Source: JAAFHS01 sp043751715 (GTDB taxonomy: Bacteria > Pseudomonadota > Alphaproteobacteria > Rhodobacterales > Rhodobacteraceae). From it: a stretch of 54,599 nucleotides of DNA. Under the pieces are notes generated by a model. It had not been told where the DNA came from and did no database searches. It saw nothing but the letters and a program-made list of their open reading frames with translations. Numbering within the stretch: position 1 is the stretch's first letter; the number at the start of each line of letters is the position of its first letter. Shown here piece by piece: positions 1 through 7,781 of the stretch. Position numbers and translations under genes: made by a program. The stretch lies in assembly GCA_043751715.1 (NCBI GenBank), contig JAYUZO010000136.1, positions 1 through 54,599 on the forward strand, in the 5' to 3' direction.

Positions 1-951
1 AATGCTGATTTGAAATCAGGGATTTCACAGCTGACACAGGAAATGACAACCGGCCTGAAACAGGATCCGGCCAGGCATTTGTCGGGTGATGTGGGTGCAC
101 TGACGGGCATCGATTCCGCCCTTGCGCGACTGGGCGCATATACGCGGGCGGCCAGTGACCACGCCCTGTTCACCGGCGCCATGCAGACAGCGCTGGGTGC
201 CGTGCAGGATCTGACATCTGATCTGGTGCCATCGCTGTTGTCTGTCACGTCAACCGGCAACACAGGGTCCATGGCGGTAGTCTCGCGGGAGGCGGGTCAG
301 GCGTTCAAGACTGCGGTCAGCCTGTATAACACGCGGCTTGGCGACCGGGCGCTGTTTGCCGGCGATCAGACCGCGACAACGCCCTTGCTGCCCGCAGACC
401 AGATTTTGCAGCAGATGCAAACGGCGGTTGCGGGGGCCCTGACGGTGCAGGATGCCGAGGCAGCACTTGACACATGGCTTAATTCGCCAACGGGCTTTGT
501 GGCAACGGCTTATCAGGGCGGGGCGGCCCTTGCCGATCTGCCCATCGGCCCCGGCCAATCCGTTTCGGTTGATATCACAGCCGCTGATCCGGCGATTCGT
601 GAAACGCTGAAGGGGTTGGGCATGGCGGCCTTGCTGCAACAGGGGCTGTTCACGGGCGACCCGCCGCTGCAAGCCGCGTTGATCCAGCGTGCAGGTGAGG
701 TGCTGGCCGCCGGGCAGAACAGCCGCGCGCTGATGGCCGGACGGCTTGGCACGGCTGAAGGCCAGATTGATGATGCGCAAACCCGGAACACGGCCGAGGT
801 CAGCGCACTGCACATTGCACGCCTGTCGCTTGTGTCTGCTGATCCCTTTGACGCGGCGGCCAAGCTGCAAGAAGCGCAAGGGCAGCTTGAAACGCTTTAT
901 ACTTTGACCGCGCGCCTGTCGCGCCTGAGCCTGGTGGATTTCCTGCGATGA
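1..951 (+). CDS. flgL: Flagellar hook-filament junction protein FlgL (HAP3), 5' truncated by window edge
   Basis: The reading frame is open from base 1, so the real start lies outside the window; 316 codons are visible and only the first few dozen residues are likely missing. The visible N-terminus (QLTQEMTTGL, then LSGDVGAL) and the C-terminus ending LSLVDFLR match the helical D0/D1 ends of alphaproteobacterial FlgL, a flagellin-like protein joining hook to filament. It is exported through the flagellar channel, so no signal peptide is expected. Its stop overlaps the flgI start in an ATGA, indicating translational coupling. flgE and flgK, usual upstream partners, are presumably off the left edge. 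Confidence 0.85.
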   Translation, partial: NADLKSGISQLTQEMTTGLKQDPARHLSGDVGALTGIDSALARLGAYTRAASDHALFTGAMQTALGAVQDLTSDLVPSLLSVTSTGNTGSMAVVSREAGQAFKTAVSLYNTRLGDRALFAGDQTATTPLLPADQILQQMQTAVAGALTVQDAEAALDTWLNSPTGFVATAYQGGAALADLPIGPGQSVSVDITAADPAIRETLKGLGMAALLQQGLFTGDPPLQAALIQRAGEVLAAGQNSRALMAGRLGTAEGQIDDAQTRNTAEVSALHIARLSLVSADPFDAAAKLQEAQGQLETLYTLTARLSRLSLVDFLR

Positions 952-2042
952 TCAGATTCTTGATTGCATTGTTCCTGTCTGCACTGCCCGCCTTTGCCGA
1001 GCCGATCCGCCTGAAAGATCTTGTGGAATTCGACGGGGTACGCGGCAACGATCTGGTGGGATACGGCCTGGTTGTGGGCCTGAACGGCACGGGGGATGGA
1101 TTGCGCAATGCGCCGTTTACCGAAGAAATCATGTCCAATCTGCTGGAACGGCTGGGTGTGAATGTGACGGGGGAATCGTTTCGGCCCAAGAACGTGGCGG
1201 CGGTTTTCGTGACGGCGCGGCTGCCGGCCTTTGCACGGTCCGGCGCGCAGATTGATGTGACAGTGTCGGCGATTGGTGATGCCAGCAGCCTCTTGGGTGG
1301 CACGCTGATCATGACACCGCTGAATGCGGCAGACGGCCAGATTTACGCGGTGTCGCAGGGCACGATCATTGCCGGCGGCGTGTCGGCCGAGGGCGATGCG
1401 GCGCGCGTGGTGCAAGGGGTGCCTACAGCGGGCATCATTCCGGCAGGTGCGCGGGTAGAGCGTGAGGTGGAGTTTGATTTTGGTGCGCTGACCACCCTGC
1501 GGCTGGCGTTGCGCAGTGCAGACTTTACCACGGCGGCCCGCATTGAAGGGGCGATCAATCAGGAATTTGGGCGGGCGGTGGCGCAGATGCTGGATGCGGG
1601 CACGGTGGTGATTGATCTGTCGCGCACGAACATGCCATCGCCCGCGCATGCGGTCAGCCGGATTGAAAACCTGCCGATCACCCCTGAAACGCGGGCGCGG
1701 GTGATTGTGGACCAAAGGTCAGGTACGATTGTGATGGGTGAAGATGTGCGCATCAGCCGGGTGGCGATTGCGCAGGGTAATCTGACGCTGCGGGTCGAGG
1801 AAAATGCGCAGGCGGTGCAGCCCAACCCGTTCAGCGAAGGGGAAACCATCGTTGTGCCACGCACGGATGTAAGCATTGATCAGGATCCGGGTACGGGGCT
1901 GGCCGAGGTGCGGGGTGGCACGGATCTGTCAGAGGTGGTGGCGGGGTTGAACGCTTTGGGTGTTGCGCCGAATGACATGATCGACATTCTGAAAAGCATT
2001 CATGCAGCGGGTGCTTTGCACGCAGAGTTCATTGTGAACTGA
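948..2042 (+). CDS. flgI: Flagellar P-ring protein FlgI
   Basis: Length 364 aa, typical of FlgI, which forms the periplasmic P ring around the rod. A Sec signal peptide (FLIALFLSALPAFA, cleavage before EPIRLKDLVE) is followed by the family block GNDLVGYGLVVGLNGTGDG near residues 33-51. The C-terminal LNALGVAPNDMIDILKSIHAAGALHAE block is also characteristic. The ATG overlaps the flgL stop by 4 nt. Its assembly needs the FlgA chaperone encoded at 16049-16477. Ends tail-to-tail with fliP. Confidence 0.95.
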   Translation: MIRFLIALFLSALPAFAEPIRLKDLVEFDGVRGNDLVGYGLVVGLNGTGDGLRNAPFTEEIMSNLLERLGVNVTGESFRPKNVAAVFVTARLPAFARSGAQIDVTVSAIGDASSLLGGTLIMTPLNAADGQIYAVSQGTIIAGGVSAEGDAARVVQGVPTAGIIPAGARVEREVEFDFGALTTLRLALRSADFTTAARIEGAINQEFGRAVAQMLDAGTVVIDLSRTNMPSPAHAVSRIENLPITPETRARVIVDQRSGTIVMGEDVRISRVAIAQGNLTLRVEENAQAVQPNPFSEGETIVVPRTDVSIDQDPGTGLAEVRGGTDLSEVVAGLNALGVAPNDMIDILKSIHAAGALHAEFIVN

Positions 2043-2060
2043 AGGGCGGCGTTGGTGCAG

Positions 2061-2786
2061 TCAGAAATAACTGCGGACCAACGCGCCGGATATGAGCGCC
2101 CAGCCATCGGCCACCACAAAGAACGCAAGCTTGAACGGCAAAGATACGATAGCGGGTGGCACCATCATCATGCCCATCGACATCAGGACGGCGGCAACAA
2201 CCAGATCAATGATCAGAAACGGCAAAAAGATCAGAAAGCCGATTTCAAAGGCGCGCTGAATTTCTGACAGCAGGAACGAAGGCACCAGCACGGAAAGCGA
2301 TGCATCGGCAGGCAGGCCGGTGGCATCAGGCCGCAGGGCCTGCATGGCAAGGAATGTGTCAGGGTCCACACGTGCCGCCATGAAAACCCGGAACGGCGCC
2401 ATGGTGGCCTCAAACGCCTGTGGCAGATCAAGCTGCCCGGCTGACAGTGGTGCCAGCCCGTTCTGCCAGGCCTCGGTCAGCACCGGGTCCATTACAAACC
2501 ATGTCAGAAACAGCGCAAGGCTGACGATCAGCATGTTGGGGGGCGATTGTTGCAGGCCAATTGCCTGCCGCAGAATCGACAAGACTGTGACGATAAAGGG
2601 AAAACACGTCACCATCACGGCCAGCCCCGGCACGATGCTGAGAACGGTGATCAGCAACAACAGCTGCACTGAACGCCCGGCCAGCTGACTGTTGTCTGCG
2701 CCCAGATCGATAGAAATATCCTGCGCAAAGCTCGGACCGGCAAGTGTGACAAGCACGCAAACCGCCACCGCAATCCGCAGCATCAA
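2061..2786 (-). CDS. fliP: Flagellar type III export gate protein FliP
   Basis: Length 241 aa. Cleavable signal peptide (about residues 1-21, ending GPSFA), then four membrane segments. The block SILRQAIGLQQSPPNMLIVS is diagnostic for FliP/YscR. With FliQ (17991-18257) and FliR (12650-13429) it builds the core export channel inside the MS ring. Last gene of the minus-strand fliF-fliH-fliN-fliP operon; the start overlaps the fliN stop by 4 nt. No fliO-like gene sits between fliN and fliP. Confidence 0.95.
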   Translation of the reverse strand: MMLRIAVAVCVLVTLAGPSFAQDISIDLGADNSQLAGRSVQLLLLITVLSIVPGLAVMVTCFPFIVTVLSILRQAIGLQQSPPNMLIVSLALFLTWFVMDPVLTEAWQNGLAPLSAGQLDLPQAFEATMAPFRVFMAARVDPDTFLAMQALRPDATGLPADASLSVLVPSFLLSEIQRAFEIGFLIFLPFLIIDLVVAAVLMSMGMMMVPPAIVSLPFKLAFFVVADGWALISGALVRSYF

Positions 2787-3049
2787 AGTGCGCTCCGCAG
2801 GTTGGCAACTTCGGTCAGGCGCACGGCAAGCTGGCCTGCCTGATCGCCCGATAGTTCCTGCAATTCGCCCCGCGCAATCAGCCTGTCACCGACATACAGT
2901 TCAACCGGGTCATCAACGCGCCGGTCAAGCGGCAGAATCGCATCCCGGCCGATCTTCATCAGATCGGCAATCAGCGGGCGGGCCTTGCCAACGCAAATCG
3001 TGATCTCAATCGGCACAAGGGCAAAGGGGTTGGTGTCTTGATTATCCAT
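2783..3049 (-). CDS. fliN: Flagellar motor switch protein FliN (SpoA domain)
   Basis: Length 88 aa, a minimal FliN made almost only of the SpoA domain (about residues 12-78; VPIEITICVGKARP, then the DPVELYVGDRLIARGEL-type C-terminal block). It is a C-ring component helping switch rotation and dock the FliH-FliI complex. It overlaps fliH by 8 nt and fliP by 4 nt. It lacks the N-terminal extension of enterobacterial FliN (137 aa). fliM and fliG are not in the window. Confidence 0.88.
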   Translation of the reverse strand: MDNQDTNPFALVPIEITICVGKARPLIADLMKIGRDAILPLDRRVDDPVELYVGDRLIARGELQELSGDQAGQLAVRLTEVANLRSAL

Positions 3050-3647
3050 GTTTGCGTTCCTGTTCTGCTTGATCGAAAAAGCTGTGGACGACTGTCATGA
3101 TCTGCTGCACGGCACGGTCCGTGTCGATCAGGGTTTCGTCGCCGTTTTCAAAGCGAAGAAAGACCTGACCGTCCGGCAATCCGGCCTCTTCGATCACCTT
3201 AAGCGTCAGGCCCTTGGCCTTGATCGCCAGACTTTCCAGATGGCGGCGGGTTCTGGGGTTTACGTGAACGCGCACCGGGGCCTCCAGCACCGCTTCGGCC
3301 CGTGGCATGAGGATATCGAGGATATGATCAGCAAGCAGGTCCCGGCCCAGGGCGGGCAACAGCCGCCCCATCATGGTGGTCAGCAGGGGACGCAGGCCGC
3401 GCAACAGGTGCATGCGCGCCTCTTGAAAGGTAAAGCCAAGGGCCTGCAGGTTTCTGGCAACCTCGTCTTCAACCTTGGACCGGTCAGTGTTAGTGGCAGT
3501 GGTGGCATCATCCCACCCAGCGGCATAGCCTTTGTCAAAAGCGGCAAGTCTGGTTTCCTCTAACTCCACTTTACCCAGCACCACGATATCCGAGGCTGGG
3601 GTTGGGGCGGCAAGGTGAAAGACTTCCAGTTGGACGCGTGACATCAT
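3042..3647 (-). CDS. fliH: Probable flagellar export stator FliH
   Basis: Length 201 aa. Sequence identity to enterobacterial FliH is low, but size, position between fliF and fliN, and layout fit: a variable N-terminus, a glycine/alanine helix (AAFDKGYAAGWDDA), and a C-terminal domain with PVRVHVNPRTRRHLESLA, resembling the FliH/YscL/V-ATPase E-subunit fold. FliH ties the FliI ATPase to the C ring. The ATGATG start overlaps the fliF stop. It could equally be annotated only as a flagellar conserved protein; the role is mainly inferred from gene order. Confidence 0.7.
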   Translation of the reverse strand: MMSRVQLEVFHLAAPTPASDIVVLGKVELEETRLAAFDKGYAAGWDDATTATNTDRSKVEDEVARNLQALGFTFQEARMHLLRGLRPLLTTMMGRLLPALGRDLLADHILDILMPRAEAVLEAPVRVHVNPRTRRHLESLAIKAKGLTLKVIEEAGLPDGQVFLRFENGDETLIDTDRAVQQIMTVVHSFFDQAEQERKHG

Positions 3648-5281
3648 GTTGTTTCCTCTTCCTTCTCCATCCAGCCGCGCAGAATTTCGATTGATTCGGT
3701 CTGTCGGGCATCAATCAGACGGCGCAGGCGGCTGACGGGGTCATTGCCAATTTGCGGATCTTCAATATCATTTGCCGACCGTGCAGAGGCGCCATTCGGG
3801 CTGAACGCATCCTGAATTTCGCCCGTCAGGGCCATGCCGTTGGCCCCCGCACCGGACGACGCGAGCGAGGATGATGATGGCAAGGCCAGTGGCCGGGCAT
3901 CTGCAGAAATCTGTCCGCGGCGCTGTGGATTTGACATCAGAATGGGCCGCAGCACGAACAGACCCAACACCAGTGCCACCACTGCCAGCACGGCAATCTG
4001 GATGATCTGCATCAGGTCAATCGGGCCGATCCATGCGGCGGCAACCGCTTCAGACCCAACTGCAACAGGAATGGCCTGCTGAAAGCCAAGTGATTTGACC
4101 GTCAGCACGTCACCCCGCGTTTCATCCAGCCCCATGGCCGAAGCCACCAGTTCACGCAATATCGCGATTTCGTCTTCACTGCGGGGTTCGCGGGTTTCCG
4201 TCCCGTCGGCCGCAACTACCGTCATATCGTCAAGCAGCACGGCCACGCTGATCTTGCGCGTGGCACCGGGGCTGCGCACTACAGCGCGTGATGTTTCAGA
4301 TACTTCATAGTTCACGCGTTCGCGCGTTTCGCTGGACTGGCTTTGTTCGCCCGACCCTGCCCCGGCATCGCCTTCGGGCAGGTTGGATGCCACTGTCACC
4401 TCGGCACCCGACTGGCCGGACGAATCGGATCGTTCTTCGGTGTCAGATGAAATCGCGACGCGCCCTGCAGGATCAAACACCCGTTCGCTGATTTCTTCGC
4501 GTTCGGTTTCAACCTCGAACGTTACCTCGACAACGGCCTTGCCTTCGCCCACCCGCGCCTCCAGCAGGCGTTCAAGGTTGGCTTGCAATTCAGCCGCGCG
4601 GTCTGTCGGGCTTGCCCCCATGGCGATGTCGGCAGTATCAAGCGGGATAAGACCAGCCACGCTGTCAATCAGGGCCACATCCTTTGGCAGCATGCCGGGC
4701 ACAGCCGCTGCCACAATATGGCGCAACGCCTGCGCGTGTTCGGGGCGCAGGCCACCGGTTACCGTGGTGACTGTGACGCTGGCAGATGGCTGCAGGTTGG
4801 CCTGGAACGGCGAATCCGGTGCCGTTGCAATGTGCACACGGGCGGACCGGACCGATGGATTTGACTGTATCGTGCGTGCAAGTTCCCCTTCTTTTGCACG
4901 CCAATATGCCGCGCCAAACATCTGTGACGTCGTGCCAAAACCTGTTAGATTTTCCAGCAGTTCATACCCGGTATTGCCCGCTGCGGGCAGGCCTTCTGCT
5001 GCCAGCGTCATGCGCAACGTATCGCGCTGCGTATCGGCGACATAGATGGCATTGCCACGCACCTCATGCACGGCACCCTGCTGTTCAAGCGCTGCAATCA
5101 CCTCACCTGCGGTGGCATTATCAAGGCCCGCGTACAGCAAAGACATGCTGGGCTGCGATCCGACACGCCCCATGGCAAGGATGGCCAGAAAGACAAACGC
5201 CGTCGCACCCACCACAATCATGCGGCGCTGTAAGCTGAGGCTGGTCCAAAGCGATAGCAGGTTTTGCAAGGTGCGCTCCAT
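3644..5281 (-). CDS. fliF: Flagellar MS-ring protein FliF
   Basis: Length 545 aa. One membrane segment near residues 20-40 (MIVVGATAFVFLAILAMG), a periplasmic ring-building region (SLLYAGLDNATAGEVIAALEQ, YELLENLTGFGTTSQMF, RAKEGELARTIQSNPSVRSARVHIA), a Ser/Gly-rich loop near residue 300, and a second membrane segment near residues 425-450. The acidic C-terminal tail (LRGWMEKEEE) is the FliG-binding end. First gene of its operon, reading away from fliL; the shared intergenic region holds a CtrA-like site. Confidence 0.96.
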   Translation of the reverse strand: MERTLQNLLSLWTSLSLQRRMIVVGATAFVFLAILAMGRVGSQPSMSLLYAGLDNATAGEVIAALEQQGAVHEVRGNAIYVADTQRDTLRMTLAAEGLPAAGNTGYELLENLTGFGTTSQMFGAAYWRAKEGELARTIQSNPSVRSARVHIATAPDSPFQANLQPSASVTVTTVTGGLRPEHAQALRHIVAAAVPGMLPKDVALIDSVAGLIPLDTADIAMGASPTDRAAELQANLERLLEARVGEGKAVVEVTFEVETEREEISERVFDPAGRVAISSDTEERSDSSGQSGAEVTVASNLPEGDAGAGSGEQSQSSETRERVNYEVSETSRAVVRSPGATRKISVAVLLDDMTVVAADGTETREPRSEDEIAILRELVASAMGLDETRGDVLTVKSLGFQQAIPVAVGSEAVAAAWIGPIDLMQIIQIAVLAVVALVLGLFVLRPILMSNPQRRGQISADARPLALPSSSSLASSGAGANGMALTGEIQDAFSPNGASARSANDIEDPQIGNDPVSRLRRLIDARQTESIEILRGWMEKEEETT

Positions 5282-5326
5282 TCCCGCGGCGTTCTGCCGG
5301 GCAAGTGCAGCTTTGACGGAACCAGC

Positions 5327-5341
5327 TTAACAATCGGTTAG
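5327..5341. promoter_or_regulatory. CtrA-like binding site, fliF/fliL divergent promoter
   Basis: The sequence TTAA-CAATCGG-TTAG matches the alphaproteobacterial CtrA consensus TTAA-N7-TTAA at seven of eight positions. It sits midway between the divergent fliF (start 5281) and fliL (start 5386). Assignment is by pattern only. Confidence 0.55.
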
Positions 5342-5385
5342 TGACATCTGGTCTAAATGAAGGGGTAGACGATCAGGAGATCAAG

Positions 5386-5871
5386 ATGGCGGATGCTGCG
5401 GAAAGCGATGTGCCACTCCCGCAAAAGCGGTCAAAAAAGCCGCTGATCATGGGCGTGGTCTTGGCGCTGATTTTGGGTGGTGGCGGGTTCTTTGCGGCCT
5501 TTACCGGCCTTATTTTAGGGTCTGACCACGGCGCGGATGTGGCTGCGGCGCATGAGGTATCGGCGCTGCCGGACGTGGCATTTGTGCCGGTCGAATCAGT
5601 GATCGTGGCGCTGGGTCAGGGGGCCGAAAACCGGCATCTGAAATTCACCGCACAGGTTGAGGTTGAAAGCGCTTATGTGGCTGATGTGACGCTTTTGGTG
5701 CCGCGCATTCTGGATGTGTTCAACAGTTATCTTAGCGCTGTTGACCCGCTGAGCCTGGAGGAAAGCGCTGCCATCGTGCGGGTGCGCGCGCAGCTTTTGC
5801 GCCGGATTCAGGTGGTGGTGGGTGAAGGCCGCGTGCGTGATCTGCTGATCACTGAATTTGTCTTGAACTGA
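5386..5871 (+). CDS. fliL: Flagellar basal body-associated protein FliL (first paralogue)
   Basis: Length 161 aa from the ATG at 5386, chosen because a GGAGA ribosome site lies just upstream; a GTG at 5341 would add 15 implausible residues and would overlap the CtrA-like site. Charged N-terminus, one membrane helix (PLIMGVVLALILGGGGFFAA), then a periplasmic FliL domain ending VRDLLITEFVLN. FliL rings surround stator units and support torque under load. First gene of the operon leading to motA, consistent with a stator role. A second, divergent FliL lies at 14851-15312. Confidence 0.9.
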   Translation: MADAAESDVPLPQKRSKKPLIMGVVLALILGGGGFFAAFTGLILGSDHGADVAAAHEVSALPDVAFVPVESVIVALGQGAENRHLKFTAQVEVESAYVADVTLLVPRILDVFNSYLSAVDPLSLEESAAIVRVRAQLLRRIQVVVGEGRVRDLLITEFVLN

Positions 5872-5883
5872 AAGAAACCGGGC

Positions 5884-6285
5884 ATGGAACTGATCGCGGA
5901 TATTCTGATGACGTCGAGTACCTTTGGGGCAGGACTGTATTGCTATGTGCTGGCATCACGGTTGAAAAAGTTCACTACACTTGAAACCGGCATGGGTGGG
6001 GCAATTGCCGTGCTTTCAGCGCAGGTTGATGACATGACGCGCGCGCTGGAGGCGGCACGATCATCTGCCACCGGGTCTGTGTCCAGCCTGTCTGACCTTG
6101 CAGTGCGGGCTGAGGCAGCAGCGCGGCGGTTGGAACTGTTGATGGCCACAATGCATGATCTGCCGGCAGCGGGCGAACCTTTGCACGCCCAGCCGGATGT
6201 GCCGGATGACGATACGGACGATGAAAAGAAATTGCGCTTTGTGCGGCGCCGGTCATCGCGTGAATTTGCAGAGGCTGCGGAATGA
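5884..6285 (+). CDS. Small membrane-anchored coiled-coil protein of the flagellar motor operon, function unknown
   Basis: Length 133 aa. One N-terminal membrane helix (about residues 3-25), then an alanine-rich amphipathic helix with two coiled-coil-like stretches (VDDMTRALEAARSSA; RAEAAARRLELLMATMHDL), an acidic linker (PDDDTDDEKK) and a basic tail (RFVRRRSSREF). I do not recognise a named family. Position between fliL and the MotE-like gene, with a 12-nt gap before and a 4-nt ATGA overlap after, suggests it works with FliL, MotE and MotA in stator assembly. Confidence 0.7.
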   Translation: MELIADILMTSSTFGAGLYCYVLASRLKKFTTLETGMGGAIAVLSAQVDDMTRALEAARSSATGSVSSLSDLAVRAEAAARRLELLMATMHDLPAAGEPLHAQPDVPDDDTDDEKKLRFVRRRSSREFAEAAE

Positions 6286-6851
6286 GCCGGGGCATGTTTT
6301 CCGGGCGGGGTGCGCTGGCGGTGATCGGATTGTTGTTCCTGTCGTCGGGTGCATTGCGGTTTGGCAGCGGTGTGGGTGAGGCTTTGGCAATGGAAACCGA
6401 GGTTCAGGCGCCCCCCGATCTGCCCGAACCGCAGGTTTGCGAAGCCTTGCCTGCGTCTTTGGCTACGGCGCTTAGCGCGCGTGAAGCAGCAGTCAGCCTG
6501 GGGGAGTTGGCCCTGAAAGATCGCATTGCGGCACTGGCGCTGGCAGAGGCGACAATCACCCAAAGGTTGGCTGAACTGCAAGCGGCCGAAGATGCGTTGG
6601 CGCGCACGCTTTCCATTGCGGATGAGGCTGCGGAACAGGACCTTGCACGTCTGACCACCGTTTACGAAACGATGAAACCAAAGGATGCAGCTGCGCTGTT
6701 TGAAACGATGGCCCCGGCATTTGCCGCCGGGTTTCTGGGCCGGATGCAATCGCAGGCGGCGGCGGCCGTCTTGTCAGGGCTAAAGCCGGAAACAGCGTAT
6801 CAGATCAGCCTTGTTATTGCCGGCCGTAATGCCGAAGCCCCAACGGAATGA
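6282..6851 (+). CDS. MotE-like stator-associated protein (MgtE-N-like domain)
   Basis: Length 189 aa. An N-terminal membrane anchor (GALAVIGLLFLSSGALRFG), a long helical segment (about residues 60-120), and a C-terminal motif TVYETMKPKDAAALFETMAP...GFLGRMQSQAAAAVLSGLKPE that matches the MgtE N-terminal-type domain of MotE/FlbB-like proteins. MotE is a periplasmic chaperone for the stator/MotC in rhizobia. It overlaps the preceding ORF by 4 nt and is followed by motA after 60 nt. Domain recognition is good; the exact role here is inferred. Confidence 0.8.
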   Translation: MSRGMFSGRGALAVIGLLFLSSGALRFGSGVGEALAMETEVQAPPDLPEPQVCEALPASLATALSAREAAVSLGELALKDRIAALALAEATITQRLAELQAAEDALARTLSIADEAAEQDLARLTTVYETMKPKDAAALFETMAPAFAAGFLGRMQSQAAAAVLSGLKPETAYQISLVIAGRNAEAPTE

Positions 6852-6911
6852 GCAGATTTTTAACCTGCGCCTGCCAGAACTGACGCAGAGAACAATAGCA
6901 GGGGAGCCGCG

Positions 6912-7781
6912 ATGTTTGCATTCATAGGGATCGCAGTGATCTTTGTTATGGTCTTTGGCGGCTATGTGCTTGCCGGTGGCAAGATGGGTATCATTCTGAA
7001 GGCTTTGCCGTTTGAAATGATCATGATCGGTGGTGCGGCAGCGGGCGCGTTTATTGTGTCGAATGACCTTGCCACCGTCAAACACACCATCAAAGACGTG
7101 GGAAAGGTTTTCAAGGGCCCGAAGTGGAAGCTGCAGGATTACCGTGATCTGTTGTGCCTGCTTTTCGAACTGGTGCGTATTGCCCGGTCAAACCCGGTTG
7201 CCCTGGAAGAGCATATCGAAAACCCGGAAACGTCGGCCGTCTTTGGCCGCTATCCCAAAATCCAGCATGACCACGACGCCACTGACCTGATCTGCGATAC
7301 GCTGCGCGCGGCGTCGATGAACTATGATGATCCACATCAGGTGGAAGAGGTCATCGACAAACGCATGGAGGCGGCGGCTGTGCACAGCCAGCATTCCAGC
7401 CATGCCCTGCAATCCATGGCAGATGCGCTGCCGGCGTTGGGCATTGTTGCGGCTGTGCTTGGCGTGATCAAGACCATGGCATCCATTGATCAACCGCCTG
7501 AAATTTTGGGAAAAATGATTGGTGGCGCGCTGGTCGGCACGTTCCTCGGCGTTTTTCTTGCTTATGGCATCGTCGGGCCGTTTGCTGCGCGCATCAAGGC
7601 GATCATTGATGAAGACAACCATTTCTATCATCTGATCCGTGAGGTGCTTGTTGCCAACCTGCATCGCCATCCGGCCAATATCTGCATCGAGGTCGGGCGG
7701 CAGAATACCCCGCACCATGTGCGCCCCAGTTTCAGCGAAATCGAAGAATCACTTCGCGCCCTTAAGCAAGATGCAGCCTGA
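6912..7781 (+). CDS. motA: Flagellar stator protein MotA
   Basis: Length 289 aa, normal for alphaproteobacterial MotA, the ion-channel subunit that pushes on FliG. Four membrane segments: two N-terminal (FAFIGIAVIFVMVFGGYVLAGG; MIMIGGAAAGAFIVSND) and two C-terminal (ADALPALGIVAAVLGVIKTM; MIGGALVGTFLGVFLAYGIVGPFA), around a cytoplasmic loop with the conserved LLCLLFELVRIARSNP. A GGGGAG ribosome site precedes the ATG. motB does not follow; the next gene overlaps the stop by one base and encodes a different periplasmic protein. Confidence 0.96.
   Translation: MFAFIGIAVIFVMVFGGYVLAGGKMGIILKALPFEMIMIGGAAAGAFIVSNDLATVKHTIKDVGKVFKGPKWKLQDYRDLLCLLFELVRIARSNPVALEEHIENPETSAVFGRYPKIQHDHDATDLICDTLRAASMNYDDPHQVEEVIDKRMEAAAVHSQHSSHALQSMADALPALGIVAAVLGVIKTMASIDQPPEILGKMIGGALVGTFLGVFLAYGIVGPFAARIKAIIDEDNHFYHLIREVLVANLHRHPANICIEVGRQNTPHHVRPSFSEIEESLRALKQDAA

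Noticed and set aside
4383..5045. 220-aa open frame opposite fliF
   Set aside because: Low-complexity Ser/Arg/Ala product, fully inside a strong fliF gene, no start signal.
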